Assembly (NCBI GenBank): GCA_947475995.1
Contig: CANJNI010000010.1
Coordinates: 48,325 to 112,324, forward strand
Source of the DNA: Beijerinckiaceae bacterium
GTDB lineage: Bacteria; Pseudomonadota; Alphaproteobacteria; Rhizobiales; Beijerinckiaceae
DNA length: 64,000 bases
Direction: 5' to 3'
Part shown: piece after piece, positions 17,356 through 26,672 of the stretch
Numbering within the stretch: the first letter of the stretch is position 1
Layout of the letters: each line of letters opens with the position of its first letter
Translations under genes and position numbers: made by a program
Notes under the pieces: model-generated
The model's input: only the letters and a program-made list of their open reading frames with translations
Databases searched by the model: none
Told to the model about the DNA's origin: nothing

Positions 17356-18414
17356 CTAGGGTGATGCGGCAGCGGCGGCGGCCGCCAGTCTGCCGTCCTG
17401 ACTTTGGGAAATGCTTTCCCGGATGCGCGCACGCAGATCGTGCTGCGCCATCTGATAGGCTATTTCGATGGCGCCGCAAAAGCCCACGGGGTCGGCGCCG
17501 CCGTGACTTTTGATCACGATGCCGTCGAGACCCAGAAACACGCCGCCGTTGGCGCGTCGCGGGTCCATCTTCTTGCGCAGGACATTGAAGGCTCCGCGCG
17601 CCAGAAAATATCCGAGCTTCGACATGAAGCTGCTCGCCATGGCTTCGCGCAGATAGGTTGCGACCTGCTTGGCTGTGCCCTCGGCGGTCTTCAGGGCGAT
17701 GTTGCCCGTAAAACCTTCGGTCACCACCACATCCGTGGTTCCCTTGCCGAGATCGTCGCCCTCGACGAAGCCGTGATAGTCGAGAGCCGGAAGGTTCGCC
17801 TCGCGCAGGATGCGGCCAGCCGCCTTCACTTCCTCGATGCCCTTGATCTCTTCGACGCCGACATTGAGCAGGCCTACGGTCGGACGCTCGACGCCAAGGA
17901 CAATGCGGGCCATTGCCGCGCCCATGATGGCCAGATCGACCAGATGCTGCGCATCCGCGCCAATCGACGCGCCGACATCGAGCACGATGGATTCGCCCCG
18001 CACGGTCGGCCAAAGGCACGCGATGGCCGGACGGTCGATGGGGGCCATGGTGTTCAGGCAGAATTTCGACATGGCCATCAGGGCGCCGGTGTTGCCAGCC
18101 GAAACCGCGACATCCGCCTCGTTCCGCTTCACGGCCTCGATCGCCTGCCACATGGACGAAACCCGCCGTCCTTTGCGCAAGGCCTGGCTGGGCTTGTCGT
18201 CCATCTGTACGGCAACGGCCGTATGGACGAGCTTGGAGCGCGCCGCCAGCTTGGGGTGCTGGTCCAGCAACGGACGGATTGTCGGCTCGTCGCCATAGAA
18301 CAGGAATTCAATGTCGGGCCTGCGGTCCAGCGCCAGCGCCGCTCCGGGCACAACGACAGAAGGGCCATGATCGCCCCCCATGGCGTCGAGAGAAATACGG
18401 ATCGGACTTGCCAT
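17356..18414 (-). CDS. plsX: Phosphate acyltransferase PlsX
   Basis: It converts acyl-ACP to acyl-phosphate for phospholipid synthesis; a peripheral membrane protein of about 352 residues. [19 protein letters not shown] opens the fold, followed by [14 protein letters not shown] and [15 protein letters not shown], all diagnostic. The ATG at 18414 is chosen because [15 protein letters not shown] aligns with the family start; the open frame upstream does not. GGAG lies 11 bases upstream. It precedes fabH in the operon. Confidence 0.96.
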   Translation of the reverse strand: MASPIRISLDAMGGDHGPSVVVPGAALALDRRPDIEFLFYGDEPTIRPLLDQHPKLAARSKLVHTAVAVQMDDKPSQALRKGRRVSSMWQAIEAVKRNEADVAVSAGNTGALMAMSKFCLNTMAPIDRPAIACLWPTVRGESIVLDVGASIGADAQHLVDLAIMGAAMARIVLGVERPTVGLLNVGVEEIKGIEEVKAAGRILREANLPALDYHGFVEGDDLGKGTTDVVVTEGFTGNIALKTAEGTAKQVATYLREAMASSFMSKLGYFLARGAFNVLRKKMDPRRANGGVFLGLDGIVIKSHGGADPVGFCGAIEIAYQMAQHDLRARIRESISQSQDGRLAAAAAAASP

Positions 18415-18573
18415 CAGCGCGGGCGCTCCTCTACGGGCCGCACGCTGGGCCAAAAGGCGCGTCGACGTTCCCCGCAATGCAAAAGCTGGCGGACAATAGC
18501 GTTTTGAAACCGGAACGCAATGGCGGCACCGCTCTCTTCCCGATCATTATAAGTATCTGGCCTGCGACGTTCG

Positions 18574-19161
18574 TCAGCGCCCCTCGGGACGTTTCAGCCC
18601 GGCGAGCGCCGCAAAGGGCGACTCCGCAACCGGTTCTTCCTCTGCCACAACCCCGGTCTCGAACGCGACGCCGGGCTTGCGCGGATAAGGATCAAGCGCG
18701 AGCGACAGAAACTCGACCACCACGGCTCCCAGATCGACGCGGCCGTTGATGATCGGATCGGGCGGATCGTCATCCATGGAAACCTCCACGGCCTCCGCCA
18801 CATCCACCTTGCGGGGCGGCGCGCCGGGCGCGGCTTCCGGGGCGAACTTGATCGACACGGGTTCGACGACCTTGCTGTCGAAGGGCTCCAGCGTCACCAC
18901 GCAGATCTGCTCGATATCGGCCTGGACCTCGCCCTCGACTTGCAGGACGCCCCGCGCCTGCCGCAGCACCGTCAGCTTGCCCCTGAGCGAACGGACAGCC
19001 TCAAGGCCAAGCTCGCGCGCCACCGCCTCGCATTCAGCCGGCGTCGCCACGAGGTCGAGCATGACGGACCGGTCGCGCTGGATGTCGTCCGCAACGAAAA
19101 GGCGGGAAAACGGCCCCTGCCCCCTGGAAAAATCGCCCGAACCTGCGGATTTGCCGACCAT
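18574..19161 (-). CDS. DUF177 (YceD-family) protein
   Basis: 195 residues of the YceD/DUF177 family, which in many bacteria lies before rpmF and plsX and has been linked to 23S rRNA or ribosome biogenesis. Seen here: FVADDIQRDRSVMLDLVAT early, the conserved core VQADIEQICVVTLEPF (family C-V-T-L signature) near the middle, and the acidic PPDPIINGRVDLGAVVVEFLSLALDPYPRKPG. The ATG overlaps the stop of the upstream chaperone by 4 bases. No rpmF lies between it and plsX, as is common in this order. Function in this organism is not established. Confidence 0.88.
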   Translation of the reverse strand: MVGKSAGSGDFSRGQGPFSRLFVADDIQRDRSVMLDLVATPAECEAVARELGLEAVRSLRGKLTVLRQARGVLQVEGEVQADIEQICVVTLEPFDSKVVEPVSIKFAPEAAPGAPPRKVDVAEAVEVSMDDDPPDPIINGRVDLGAVVVEFLSLALDPYPRKPGVAFETGVVAEEEPVAESPFAALAGLKRPEGR

Positions 19162-19700
19162 CACGAACTCCCGGACGACTGGGCCGCCGGAATCGGCAGC
19201 GGACCCTTGAGATAGTGCTCCAGCCCGCAAGCTTCCAGCGCGCCGGCGCATTGCCGCGCATAGGCAGCGAGCGCGGCCGCATGGCTGGGCTCGCCGCCAT
19301 GCACGTTGCGTGCGATGGCGGCGGTCAGCTCGGCTTGATCCGAAGATTCGAGCGCGGTCCGGTAGGCGGCGGCGCGGCCCAGAAAGCCTTGCGCCATCGT
19401 CTTCATCCGTTTGGCGACTCCCGCATCGGCCACCCCGATCTCGCGCAGCGCAATGTCGAAGCGGGCGAAAATGTCATCCGTGAGCTGTTGCGCCAGCTCC
19501 GGCCCCGGCGCGGGAAGCATCATCAACCGGCGCAGCACGATGCTGGCCATAAGCGCGACGGCCTCGAAGCGCCCTTCGACCGTATCGGCGACGCCGAAAT
19601 CGACGAAAAGCGCAGGTTGGCGGGCCGCCGCCATGATCTCGCCGTGAAGCCGGTCAATGACGGGGTCCTTCGCTGGACGGCGGAAGAGGCCGAAGATCAT
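19161..19700 (-). CDS. Ubiquinol-cytochrome c chaperone family protein (CBP3-like)
   Basis: 179 residues starting MIFGLFRRPAKD, matching the alphaproteobacterial CBP3/Ubiq_cyt_C_chap family (PF03981). That family assists assembly of the cytochrome bc1 complex. The region ARQPALFVDFGVADTVEGRFE and the helical stretch DIALREIGVADAGVAKRMK are recognisable. The frame runs open for another 140 codons upstream into the bamE region, but those residues look non-coding and the ATG at 19700 fits the family. Its stop overlaps the DUF177 start (ATGA). bamE is divergent. Confidence 0.88.
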   Translation of the reverse strand: MIFGLFRRPAKDPVIDRLHGEIMAAARQPALFVDFGVADTVEGRFEAVALMASIVLRRLMMLPAPGPELAQQLTDDIFARFDIALREIGVADAGVAKRMKTMAQGFLGRAAAYRTALESSDQAELTAAIARNVHGGEPSHAAALAAYARQCAGALEACGLEHYLKGPLPIPAAQSSGSS

Positions 19701-19847
19701 GCGCGCGTCCTTTTGCTCGCGGGTGCGGCTGTCTTGCTTTTCATGCGACCGGGGGTTAGGCATCGCAGCATCCGGACGCAAGCGAAAACAAGCGCGATGA
19801 TCCGGATTTGGTGTCCGCCCTGTATGCGGACAAGTTGGAGTCTCGCG

Positions 19848-20306
19848 ATGCGGCGGTCGACCGGGATGCGGAATCTGGTGCGGGGATCGAAATGGCTCGG
19901 CGTCGCCGTCGTGGCGATCGGCCTGTCCGGCTGCCTTGGCTATGACGGCGAGGTGCCGCGCGGCTACCAGATCGACGACAAGGCGCTCGAACAGGTCAAG
20001 CCCGGTTCCTCGGCCGAACAGGTTCTGGTGGTCCTCGGAACCCCCTCCACCACCTCGACGGTGGGCGGAGACGCCTGGTACTACATCAGCCAGATGACCA
20101 ATCGCCAGCTCGCCTATAGCGCGCAAGCGGTGACCGACCAGCGCGTGCTGGCCGTCTATTTCAACAAGAACAAGCGCGTCGAGCGCGTGGCGAATTACGG
20201 AATGCAGGACGGCAAGGTCTTCGACTTCGTCAGCCGCACCACCCCGACTGCCGGCAGCGAACCGTCTTTCGTGAAGAACGCCCTGCAGGGCCTGCTGCGC
20301 TTCTGA
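19848..20306 (+). CDS. bamE: Outer membrane assembly lipoprotein BamE (SmpA/OmlA)
   Basis: 152 residues. The N-terminal signal ends in a lipobox, IGLSGC, so the mature protein begins with a lipidated Cys. The SmpA/OmlA fold follows: KALEQVKPGSSAEQVLVVLG, GTPSTTSTVGGDAWYYISQ and VLAVYFNKNKRVERVANYG. BamE is an accessory of the BAM complex that inserts outer-membrane proteins. The ATG at 19848 has GGAG 8 bases upstream; ATG 19866 is also possible. Divergent from the bc1 chaperone gene, a conserved pairing in this group. Confidence 0.92.
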   Translation: MRRSTGMRNLVRGSKWLGVAVVAIGLSGCLGYDGEVPRGYQIDDKALEQVKPGSSAEQVLVVLGTPSTTSTVGGDAWYYISQMTNRQLAYSAQAVTDQRVLAVYFNKNKRVERVANYGMQDGKVFDFVSRTTPTAGSEPSFVKNALQGLLRF

Positions 20307-20369
20307 TCTTTGCTGTCGTCCTCGGGGCGCGCGCAGCGCGAACCCGGGAACCGGCCAGAAAGTGCGCGT

Positions 20370-20741
20370 CTACATGCGCGTCCACGTCACCGACTTGCAG
20401 ATCAGCCCGCCGAACACGCAACCGGCCGTTGTCATCGTGCTGCCTGAAACGGACACCTTGCCCGTATAGGTCTTGCCGTCTTCCGGATTGAACGCCTGCC
20501 CGCTCCAGCCATCGCCGCTCGGCTTCATGTCGTAGAAGACGCGCTGGCCGACCTTCGAGGGCGAATTCGGATTCTTCAGCCAGGTCACCACGCCGCACAC
20601 GGCTGATCCGCAGGCCGCCATGCGGATGCGGGACGTGCCGTCCTCCCGCTGCCAGTTGCCGAGAATCTCGTCCGCAGCCTGCGCGCCCGGCGCGAGTCCC
20701 GCCGCCATCACGGTTGCCAAAACAATTCCGGAAAAACGCAT
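20370..20741 (-). CDS. DUF2147 secreted protein
   Basis: 123 residues. MRFSGIVLATVMAAGLAPGAQAA is a Sec signal peptide with AQA cleavage. The mature part matches DUF2147: ILGNWQREDGTSRIRMAACG, CGVVTWLK, then GQRVFYDMKPSGDGWSG and KVSVSGSTMTTAGCVFGGLIC. The ATG at 20741 follows GGAGGAGACC. Members are small periplasmic beta-barrel proteins of unknown function. It is convergent to bamE. Confidence 0.87.
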   Translation of the reverse strand: MRFSGIVLATVMAAGLAPGAQAADEILGNWQREDGTSRIRMAACGSAVCGVVTWLKNPNSPSKVGQRVFYDMKPSGDGWSGQAFNPEDGKTYTGKVSVSGSTMTTAGCVFGGLICKSVTWTRM

Positions 20742-20820
20742 GGTCTCCTCCATCCCGATGGGCGGAGATGAAATCGTTCACATATGAACTTGTCAATTCA
20801 CATAATGGCCCTGAATCGAA

Positions 20821-20844
20821 AAGGGCGGGATTGCTCCCGCCCTT
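20821..20844 (-). terminator. Rho-independent terminator of hppA
   Basis: A perfect 10-base stem AAGGGCGGGA / TCCCGCCCTT with a 4-base loop. Read on the minus strand it is followed by a TTTTC tract, 25 bases after the hppA stop. Confidence 0.85.
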
Positions 20845-20868
20845 CCTGAACCGTGTCGTTGGAGCCGA

Positions 20869-23004
20869 TCAGCCGTGGGCGAGAATCGCCAGCAGCAGCA
20901 GGGCCACGATGTTGGTGATCTTGATGGCCGGGTTCACGGCCGGGCCGGCAGTGTCCTTGTAGGGGTCGCCGACGGTGTCGCCGGTCACCGAAGCCTTGTG
21001 GGCTTCCGAACCCTTGAGGTGCTTCACGCCGTCCTTGTCGACGAAACCGTCTTCAAAGGACTTCTTGGCGTTGTCCCATGCGCCGCCGCCCGAGGTCATC
21101 GAGATCGCGACGAACAGGCCGTTGACGATCACGCCGAGCAGCGATGCGCCGAGCGCCGCGAAGGCGTTGGCCTTGGAGCCCGAGATCGCCAGCACGCCGA
21201 AGTAGGCGACGAGCGGAGCCAGAACCGGCAGCAGCGACGGGATGATCATTTCCTTGATCGCCGCCTTGGTCAGCATGTCCACCGCGCGGCCGTAATCCGG
21301 ACGCTGGGTGCCCTGCATGATGCCCGGCATTTCCTTGAACTGGCGGCGGACTTCTTCCACCACCGCGCCGGCTGCGCGACCGACGGCCGTCATCGCGATA
21401 CCGCCGAAGAGGTACGGGATGAGACCGCCGAAGATCAGGCCCGCGACCACGTAGGGGTTCGACAGGTCGAACGAGACCTTGCCGACATCCTTGAAGTACG
21501 GGAGGCCCTGATCAATGAAGGCCTGCAGGTCGTTCGTGTAGGCCGCGAACAGCACCAGCGCGCCCAGACCGGCAGAGCCGATCGCGTAGCCCTTGGTGAC
21601 GGCCTTGGTGGTGTTGCCGACCGCGTCGAGCGCGTCGGTCGAGTGGCGGACTTCCTTGGGAAGGCCGGCCATTTCGGCGATGCCGCCGGCGTTGTCAGTC
21701 ACGGGACCGAAAGCGTCGAGCGCCACGATCATGCCGGCGATGCCCAGCATGGTGGTGACGGCGATCGCCGTGCCGTAGAGACCCGCGAGCTGGAACGTCG
21801 AGATGATGCCGCCGACGATCACCATCGCCGGAAGCGCAGTCGACTCCAGCGAGACGGCCAGGCCCTGGATGACGTTCGTGCCGTGACCCGTGACCGAAGC
21901 CTGGGCGATCGACACGACCGGACGCTTGCCGGTCGCGGTGTAGTACTCGGTGATGTAGACGATCGCCGCAGTCACCACGAGGCCGATCACGCCGCAGATG
22001 AACAGGTTCGTGCCCGTGATGGTCTTGCCGGCCACTTCGCCGAACACGCCCCAGCCGACCATGAAGTGAGTCGCCAGACCCAGACCCACGACAGAGAGCA
22101 GGCCGGTTGCGATCAGGCCCTTGTAGAGCGCGCCCATGATCGAGTTGTCGGAACCGAGCTTCACGAAGTAGGTGCCGGCGATCGACGTCACGATGCAGAT
22201 CGAGCAGATCGCCAGCGGGTAGAGCATCGAGGCTTCGAGCACCGGCTTGCCGGCGAAGAAGATCGCCGCGAGCACCATGGTGGCGACGACAGTCACCGCA
22301 TAGGTCTCGAAGAGGTCGGCCGCCATGCCGGCGCAGTCGCCGACGTTGTCGCCCACGTTGTCGGCGATGGTCGCCGGGTTGCGCGGATCATCTTCCGGGA
22401 TGCCGGCCTCGACCTTGCCGACGAGGTCGGCGCCGACGTCAGCGCCCTTGGTGAAGATGCCGCCGCCCAGACGCGCGAAGATCGAGATCAGCGAAGCCCC
22501 GAAGCCCAGAGCCACCAGCGAGTCGATGACGACGCGCGAATTGGGGGCGAGGCCCATCGGACCGGTGAGGATCATGTAATAGACGGCCACGCCGAGCAGC
22601 GCGAGGCCAGCCACCAGCATGCCGGTGATGGCGCCCGCCTTGAAGGCGATGTCGAGGCCGCCGGCCAGGGACTGGGTCGCAGCCTGAGCCGTGCGGACGT
22701 TGGCGCGGACCGACACGTTCATGCCGATATAGCCCGCAGCGCCCGAAAGCACTGCGCCGATCACGAAGCCGATGCCGACCGAAATGCCGAGCAGCCAGGT
22801 GACCAGCACGAAGATCGCGATGCCCACAATGCCGATGGTGATGTACTGGCGGTTCAGGTAAGCCTGCGCGCCTTCCGCAACCGCGCCTGCAATTTCCTGC
22901 ATGCGCTGCGAACCCGCGTCCGCCTTCATCAGGCTGGAAGCTGTTACTGCCCCGTATACTACGGACAGCAGCCCGCCCAATATGATGAGCCAAATAGAAG
23001 TCAT
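20869..23004 (-). CDS. hppA: Membrane-bound proton-translocating pyrophosphatase
   Basis: It couples pyrophosphate hydrolysis to proton export; about 16 membrane segments over 711 residues. The pyrophosphate site is the acidic block [11 protein letters not shown] followed by [17 protein letters not shown] (about 189-220), and a second acidic block lies near [11 protein letters not shown] and the C-terminal [15 protein letters not shown]. Residue 467 in GNTTKA is Lys, the signature of the K+-independent H+ type. It is a single-gene unit with its own terminator. In this bacterial group it helps save energy under low-energy or acid conditions. Confidence 0.97.
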   Translation of the reverse strand: MTSIWLIILGGLLSVVYGAVTASSLMKADAGSQRMQEIAGAVAEGAQAYLNRQYITIGIVGIAIFVLVTWLLGISVGIGFVIGAVLSGAAGYIGMNVSVRANVRTAQAATQSLAGGLDIAFKAGAITGMLVAGLALLGVAVYYMILTGPMGLAPNSRVVIDSLVALGFGASLISIFARLGGGIFTKGADVGADLVGKVEAGIPEDDPRNPATIADNVGDNVGDCAGMAADLFETYAVTVVATMVLAAIFFAGKPVLEASMLYPLAICSICIVTSIAGTYFVKLGSDNSIMGALYKGLIATGLLSVVGLGLATHFMVGWGVFGEVAGKTITGTNLFICGVIGLVVTAAIVYITEYYTATGKRPVVSIAQASVTGHGTNVIQGLAVSLESTALPAMVIVGGIISTFQLAGLYGTAIAVTTMLGIAGMIVALDAFGPVTDNAGGIAEMAGLPKEVRHSTDALDAVGNTTKAVTKGYAIGSAGLGALVLFAAYTNDLQAFIDQGLPYFKDVGKVSFDLSNPYVVAGLIFGGLIPYLFGGIAMTAVGRAAGAVVEEVRRQFKEMPGIMQGTQRPDYGRAVDMLTKAAIKEMIIPSLLPVLAPLVAYFGVLAISGSKANAFAALGASLLGVIVNGLFVAISMTSGGGAWDNAKKSFEDGFVDKDGVKHLKGSEAHKASVTGDTVGDPYKDTAGPAVNPAIKITNIVALLLLAILAHG

Positions 23005-23187
23005 GGAGGTCCGCCCTCGTTCTCGTTCTTCAGTGACCGATTGTCCGGATGTACCGGCGATGCCCCTTGCGGCGGGCCCGAAAGGCCCGGTTGCCGCAAT
23101 TTCGCCCCCTCATGCCAGAAAGAAACCGCACGGGCAATCGAGAGACCCGCGCTTTAGACGTCTTTAACCTGTTTTGTCCAGTGGGCT

Positions 23188-24414
23188 TTAGACGACTCGT
23201 GCTTCAACTGTGCGCCTGTCGCGCCGCCAGCCGAGATAAAGCGCTGCGAGCGCCACCACGACGGGCGGAAACACCACGTGATTCACGGCGTCCCAGCCGG
23301 CCGCCGACAGCAGATGGCCGGATGAGAATGACCCCGCCGCCATGATCCCGAACACCACGAAATCATTGAAGGCCTGCACCTTGTTGCGTTCCTCGGGCCG
23401 ATGGGTCTCGACCACCATGGCGGAAGCTCCCACGAAGCCGAAGTTCCAGCCGACGCCCAGCAGGACCAGCCCGACCCAGAAGTGCCAGACCGTCAGTCCC
23501 GCCAGACCGACGACTGCCGCCAGGGCGAGAAGGACCATACCCACGGCCACGATCTGCTTGGCTCCGAACCGGGCGATCAGCGACCCGGTGAAGAAGCTCG
23601 GCCCGAACATGGCCAGCACATGCCACTGGATGCCCAGATTGGAGTCCTCCAGCGTCAGCCCGCACATCTTCATGGCGAGCGGCGCGGAGGTCATCACGAG
23701 ATTCATCAACCCGTAGGCCACCACGCCGCAGAGCGCTGCTGTTATGAAGCCCGGCTTGGAAACGATCTCCATCAGCGGCCGCCCGGCCTTGAGCGAGGCG
23801 GCAGTCGGCTTTGGCAGATCGACGCCCCACAGGACGATCATGGCGATAATCGCGATGACGGCCTGCGCCAGATAGCTCGCGGCAAACAGATAGGGCTGCC
23901 AGATGTTCATCGTCCACTGGACGAGTTGCGGGCCCAGAAAGGCCGCGAAAACGCCGCCGGCCATCACCCAGGAGATGGCTTTAGGCCGAAAGTGCGCAGG
24001 CGCCCCGTCGGTGGCCGCAAAGCGGTAAGACGCCGCCACGGCCTGATAGAGGCCGGCCAGAAAGGTCGCGACGCACAGCAGCAGAAATGACCCGCGGTAC
24101 ATGGCCAGACTGCCTGTGAGTCCCGCCAGCGCCCCGCAGCCTGTGCCGATCATGAACGCAACACGCCGGCCCTTGTGACGCGCCACCCAGCCCTGTGGCA
24201 ATGTGGCGATCGCGCTTCCCACGACGAAAACCGAGATCGGAACGGTCGCATAGGCCGGGTCGCTCGCGAACATGGACCCGGCAATGGAGGCGGTCGCGAT
24301 GATGACCGTCGAATTCGCTCCCGCAAAAGCTCCGGCGGCGGCGAGGCGCACCACATTCGCCTTTGCCTTTCGCAGGGCTTCTGCATCGGCCGGCAGGGAG
24401 ATAGCTTCTGTCAT
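23188..24414 (-). CDS. MFS transporter
   Basis: 408 residues with 12 predicted membrane segments in two halves. The loop 2-3 MFS signature is GWVARHKGRRVAFMIG near residue 76, and the second half repeats it as ARFGAKQIVAVGM. Other visible stretches are FLAGLYQAVAASYRF and THRPEERNKVQAFNDF. The subfamily matches uncharacterised arabinose-efflux-permease-like proteins. No neighbouring gene indicates the substrate: metY is divergent and hppA lies downstream with its own terminator. Confidence 0.88.
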   Translation of the reverse strand: MTEAISLPADAEALRKAKANVVRLAAAGAFAGANSTVIIATASIAGSMFASDPAYATVPISVFVVGSAIATLPQGWVARHKGRRVAFMIGTGCGALAGLTGSLAMYRGSFLLLCVATFLAGLYQAVAASYRFAATDGAPAHFRPKAISWVMAGGVFAAFLGPQLVQWTMNIWQPYLFAASYLAQAVIAIIAMIVLWGVDLPKPTAASLKAGRPLMEIVSKPGFITAALCGVVAYGLMNLVMTSAPLAMKMCGLTLEDSNLGIQWHVLAMFGPSFFTGSLIARFGAKQIVAVGMVLLALAAVVGLAGLTVWHFWVGLVLLGVGWNFGFVGASAMVVETHRPEERNKVQAFNDFVVFGIMAAGSFSSGHLLSAAGWDAVNHVVFPPVVVALAALYLGWRRDRRTVEARVV

Positions 24415-24572
24415 GGGTTGTCCGTCAGGGGAGAAGACGGCAGGCCCGGCTTCGACCCGGAGCTAGAAAGAGAATAAGCTCCCCCGTCAATCGCAAGACA
24501 GCCTTATCAAGGACAATTGTCCCGCGATTTCAGGCGGCAAAATCGATCAGTTGAATCAGGAAAGGAACGTCC

Positions 24573-25868
24573 GTGACCGACCAGACCCCCAAGGCTCCAG
24601 GCTTTTCGACCCTCGCGGTCCATGCCGGGGCCGCGCCCGACCCGGCCACCAAGGCGCGCATCACCCCGATTTACCAGACCGCTTCCTATGTGTTCGAGGA
24701 TGTCGATCACGCCGCCTCGCTGTTCGGCCTGCAGGCCTTCGGCAATATCTATACGCGCATCACCAACCCGACGAACGGCGTTCTGGAAGAGCGGGTGGCG
24801 GCGCTGGAAGGCGGCTCGGCGGCGCTGGCGGTCGCCTCCGGCCATGCGGCGGAATTCCTGACCTTCCATACGTTGATGCAGCCGGGCGACGAATTCGTCG
24901 CCTCGAACAAGCTCTACGGCGGCTCGATCAACCAGTTCAACCATTCCTACAAGAACTTCGGCTGGACGCCTAAATGGGCGGACCCGGACGATCTGGCCAG
25001 CATCGAGGCCGCCATCTCGCCCCGCACCAAGGCGATCTTCATCGAGTCCATCGCCAACCCGGGCGGCATCATCTGCGACATCGAGGCGATTGCGAAGATC
25101 GCGCGCCGCGCCCGTGTGCCGCTGATCGTCGACAACACGCTGGCGACCCCGTACCTCATGCGGCCGATCGACTACGGCGCGGATATCGTGGTCCATTCGG
25201 CGACGAAGTTTCTGGGCGGCCACGGAAATTCCATCGGCGGCCTGATCGTCGACGGCGGCTCCTTCGACTGGATGGCCGACACGCGCTATCCGATGCTGTC
25301 GTCCCCCCGGCCCGAATATAACGGCATGGTGCTCGGCCAGACCTTCGGGAACTTCGCCTTCGCGATCGCCTGCCGGGTTCTGGGGCTGCGTGATCTCGGC
25401 CCCTCGATGGCGCCCTTCAACGCCTTCCTGTTCCTCACCGGCATCGAGACATTGCCGCTGCGCATGCAGCGCCATTCCGAGAACGCGCTCGCCGTGGCCC
25501 AGCACCTGTCGAACCACGACAAGGTAAAGTGGGTCAGCTATGCGGGCCTGCCGGGCGACCGCTATTACAATCTGGCAAAGAAGTACTGTCCCAAAGGCGC
25601 CGGCGCGGTCTTCACCTTCGGCCTCAAGGGCGGCTATGACGCCGGCATCGCGCTGGTGAAGAACCTGAAGCTCTTCTCGCATCTGGCCAACGTCGGCGAC
25701 ACGCGCTCGCTGGTCATCCACCCGGCCTCGACCACGCACCGCCAGCTCACCGACGAACAGAAGACAGCTGCCGGCGCAGGCCCAGACGTTGTCCGCCTGT
25801 CGGTCGGCATCGAGGACGCAGCCGACCTCATTGCGGATCTCGATCAGGCGCTCGCCTCCGTCGCCTGA
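24573..25868 (+). CDS. metY: O-acetylhomoserine aminocarboxypropyltransferase (sulfhydrylase)
   Basis: A PLP enzyme making homocysteine (or cysteine) from O-acetylhomoserine and sulfide; 431 residues, typical for MetY and longer than MetB/MetC. The PLP lysine is Lys212 in HSATKFLGGHG; TRITNPTNGVLEERVAALEGG and PLIVDNTLATPYL are class signatures. It starts at GTG 24573 with AGGAAAGGAACG upstream. The leader was checked for a SAM-II riboswitch and none was found. A strong terminator follows. Confidence 0.94.
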   Translation: MTDQTPKAPGFSTLAVHAGAAPDPATKARITPIYQTASYVFEDVDHAASLFGLQAFGNIYTRITNPTNGVLEERVAALEGGSAALAVASGHAAEFLTFHTLMQPGDEFVASNKLYGGSINQFNHSYKNFGWTPKWADPDDLASIEAAISPRTKAIFIESIANPGGIICDIEAIAKIARRARVPLIVDNTLATPYLMRPIDYGADIVVHSATKFLGGHGNSIGGLIVDGGSFDWMADTRYPMLSSPRPEYNGMVLGQTFGNFAFAIACRVLGLRDLGPSMAPFNAFLFLTGIETLPLRMQRHSENALAVAQHLSNHDKVKWVSYAGLPGDRYYNLAKKYCPKGAGAVFTFGLKGGYDAGIALVKNLKLFSHLANVGDTRSLVIHPASTTHRQLTDEQKTAAGAGPDVVRLSVGIEDAADLIADLDQALASVA

Positions 25869-25886
25869 TCCCTGCAATCCTGCCAG

Positions 25887-25913
25887 AAGCCCCGGCCCTG
25901 CGCCGGGGCTTTT
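25887..25913 (+). terminator. Rho-independent terminator of metY
   Basis: The 10-base stem AAGCCCCGGC / GCCGGGGCTT with loop CCTGC is followed by TT, 19 bases after the metY stop. Confidence 0.87.
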
Positions 25914-26240
25914 GCGCGCCCGATGTCGCTCACCAATTTTCAATGAAGTTCAGTCAGGTTGAACAAGGCTGAAGCGCCGATACGGCTTCGGCGGCCGACC
26001 TGAATCAGTTTGTGAACCCGCCCTGCCCGGTTCAACCTGAATCAAAATCTCAGCCAGCAAGTTGAATCAGTTTCTCAACGACTGGATTCATTTTCTTCAC
26101 ATCCCCGCCCAACCGATTCTGGCGACTCATGTTTTGGCGTTCGCCCGAACAGCCCGGCGATCTTGATTTGGCGCATGTCGGACTTCGCGTTTCACATTCA
26201 TTGTTCGCTCCAGCATTCACCAGCCGCACTGGAGCGAAGC
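25914..26240. repeat. Gene-free leader of the universal stress gene with repeated TGAATCA motifs
   Basis: This 327-base gap is AT-richer than its surroundings and holds three direct copies of TGAATCA (26001, 26038 and 26064). The first and third extend to TGAATCAGTTTGTGAAC and TGAATCAGTTTCTCAAC, 15 of 17 identical. A short dyad GTTCA-N7-TGAAC lies near 25949-25965. A related TTGAATCAGG precedes metY at about 24552. They look like regulatory half-sites for a stress regulator. I cannot assign a factor; the FNR consensus is not met. Confidence 0.4.
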
Positions 26241-26672
26241 ATGTTCAAGTCAATTCTCATCGCCACCGACGGCTCAGAACTGGCCGAGAAGGCTGTCGAA
26301 AATGGCGTGGCTCTGGCAAAGAGCCTGTCGGCGAAAATCACCGGCCTCACGGTCGCGCCGATGTTTCCGCATTACATGTTCGACACAGGCTTCTCGAAGA
26401 GCGCCGAGTTCGACGTTCAGGCGCAGAAGCAATCCCGGATTGCGCTGGAGAGCGTCGAGCGCAAGGCGAGTGCGGCCGGAGTGCCCTGCCAGACGATCGC
26501 GGTCGGCAGCGACCATGTGCACGAGGCCATCATCGAGGCCGCCGAGGCGCGCGGCTGCGATCTCATCGTCATGGCCTCGCATGGCCGCGCCGGCATGTCA
26601 GCCGTCGTTCTCGGCAGCCAGACCCAGAAGGTTCTGACCCATTCGAAGATTCCGGTTCTGGTTTATCGCTGA
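26241..26672 (+). CDS. Universal stress protein, UspA family
   Basis: 143 residues, single Usp domain. MFKSILIATDGSELAEKAVE opens the fold with the conserved Asp9. The ATP-binding loop is GRAGMSAVVLGSQ, matching the G-2x-G-9x-G-S pattern, so nucleotide binding is likely. The ATG at 26241 (GGAG 7 bases upstream) is preferred over an upstream in-frame start 26 codons earlier with no family homology. Its last 10 bases overlap the end of convergent ctaA. The repeat-rich leader suggests stress or oxygen control. Confidence 0.93.
   Translation: MFKSILIATDGSELAEKAVENGVALAKSLSAKITGLTVAPMFPHYMFDTGFSKSAEFDVQAQKQSRIALESVERKASAAGVPCQTIAVGSDHVHEAIIEAAEARGCDLIVMASHGRAGMSAVVLGSQTQKVLTHSKIPVLVYR

Noticed and set aside
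20875..23157. A 760-codon plus-strand open frame opposite hppA
   Set aside because: Composition is highly His/Arg/Asp-rich, typical of antisense translation of a membrane protein; hppA is clear.
24415..24572. SAM-II or SAM/SAH riboswitch before metY
   Set aside because: I looked for the pseudoknot stems and conserved loop bases and saw none.
25940..26110. FNR box controlling the universal stress gene
   Set aside because: TTGA and TCAA halves exist, but none of the pairs has the N6 spacing of the FNR consensus.
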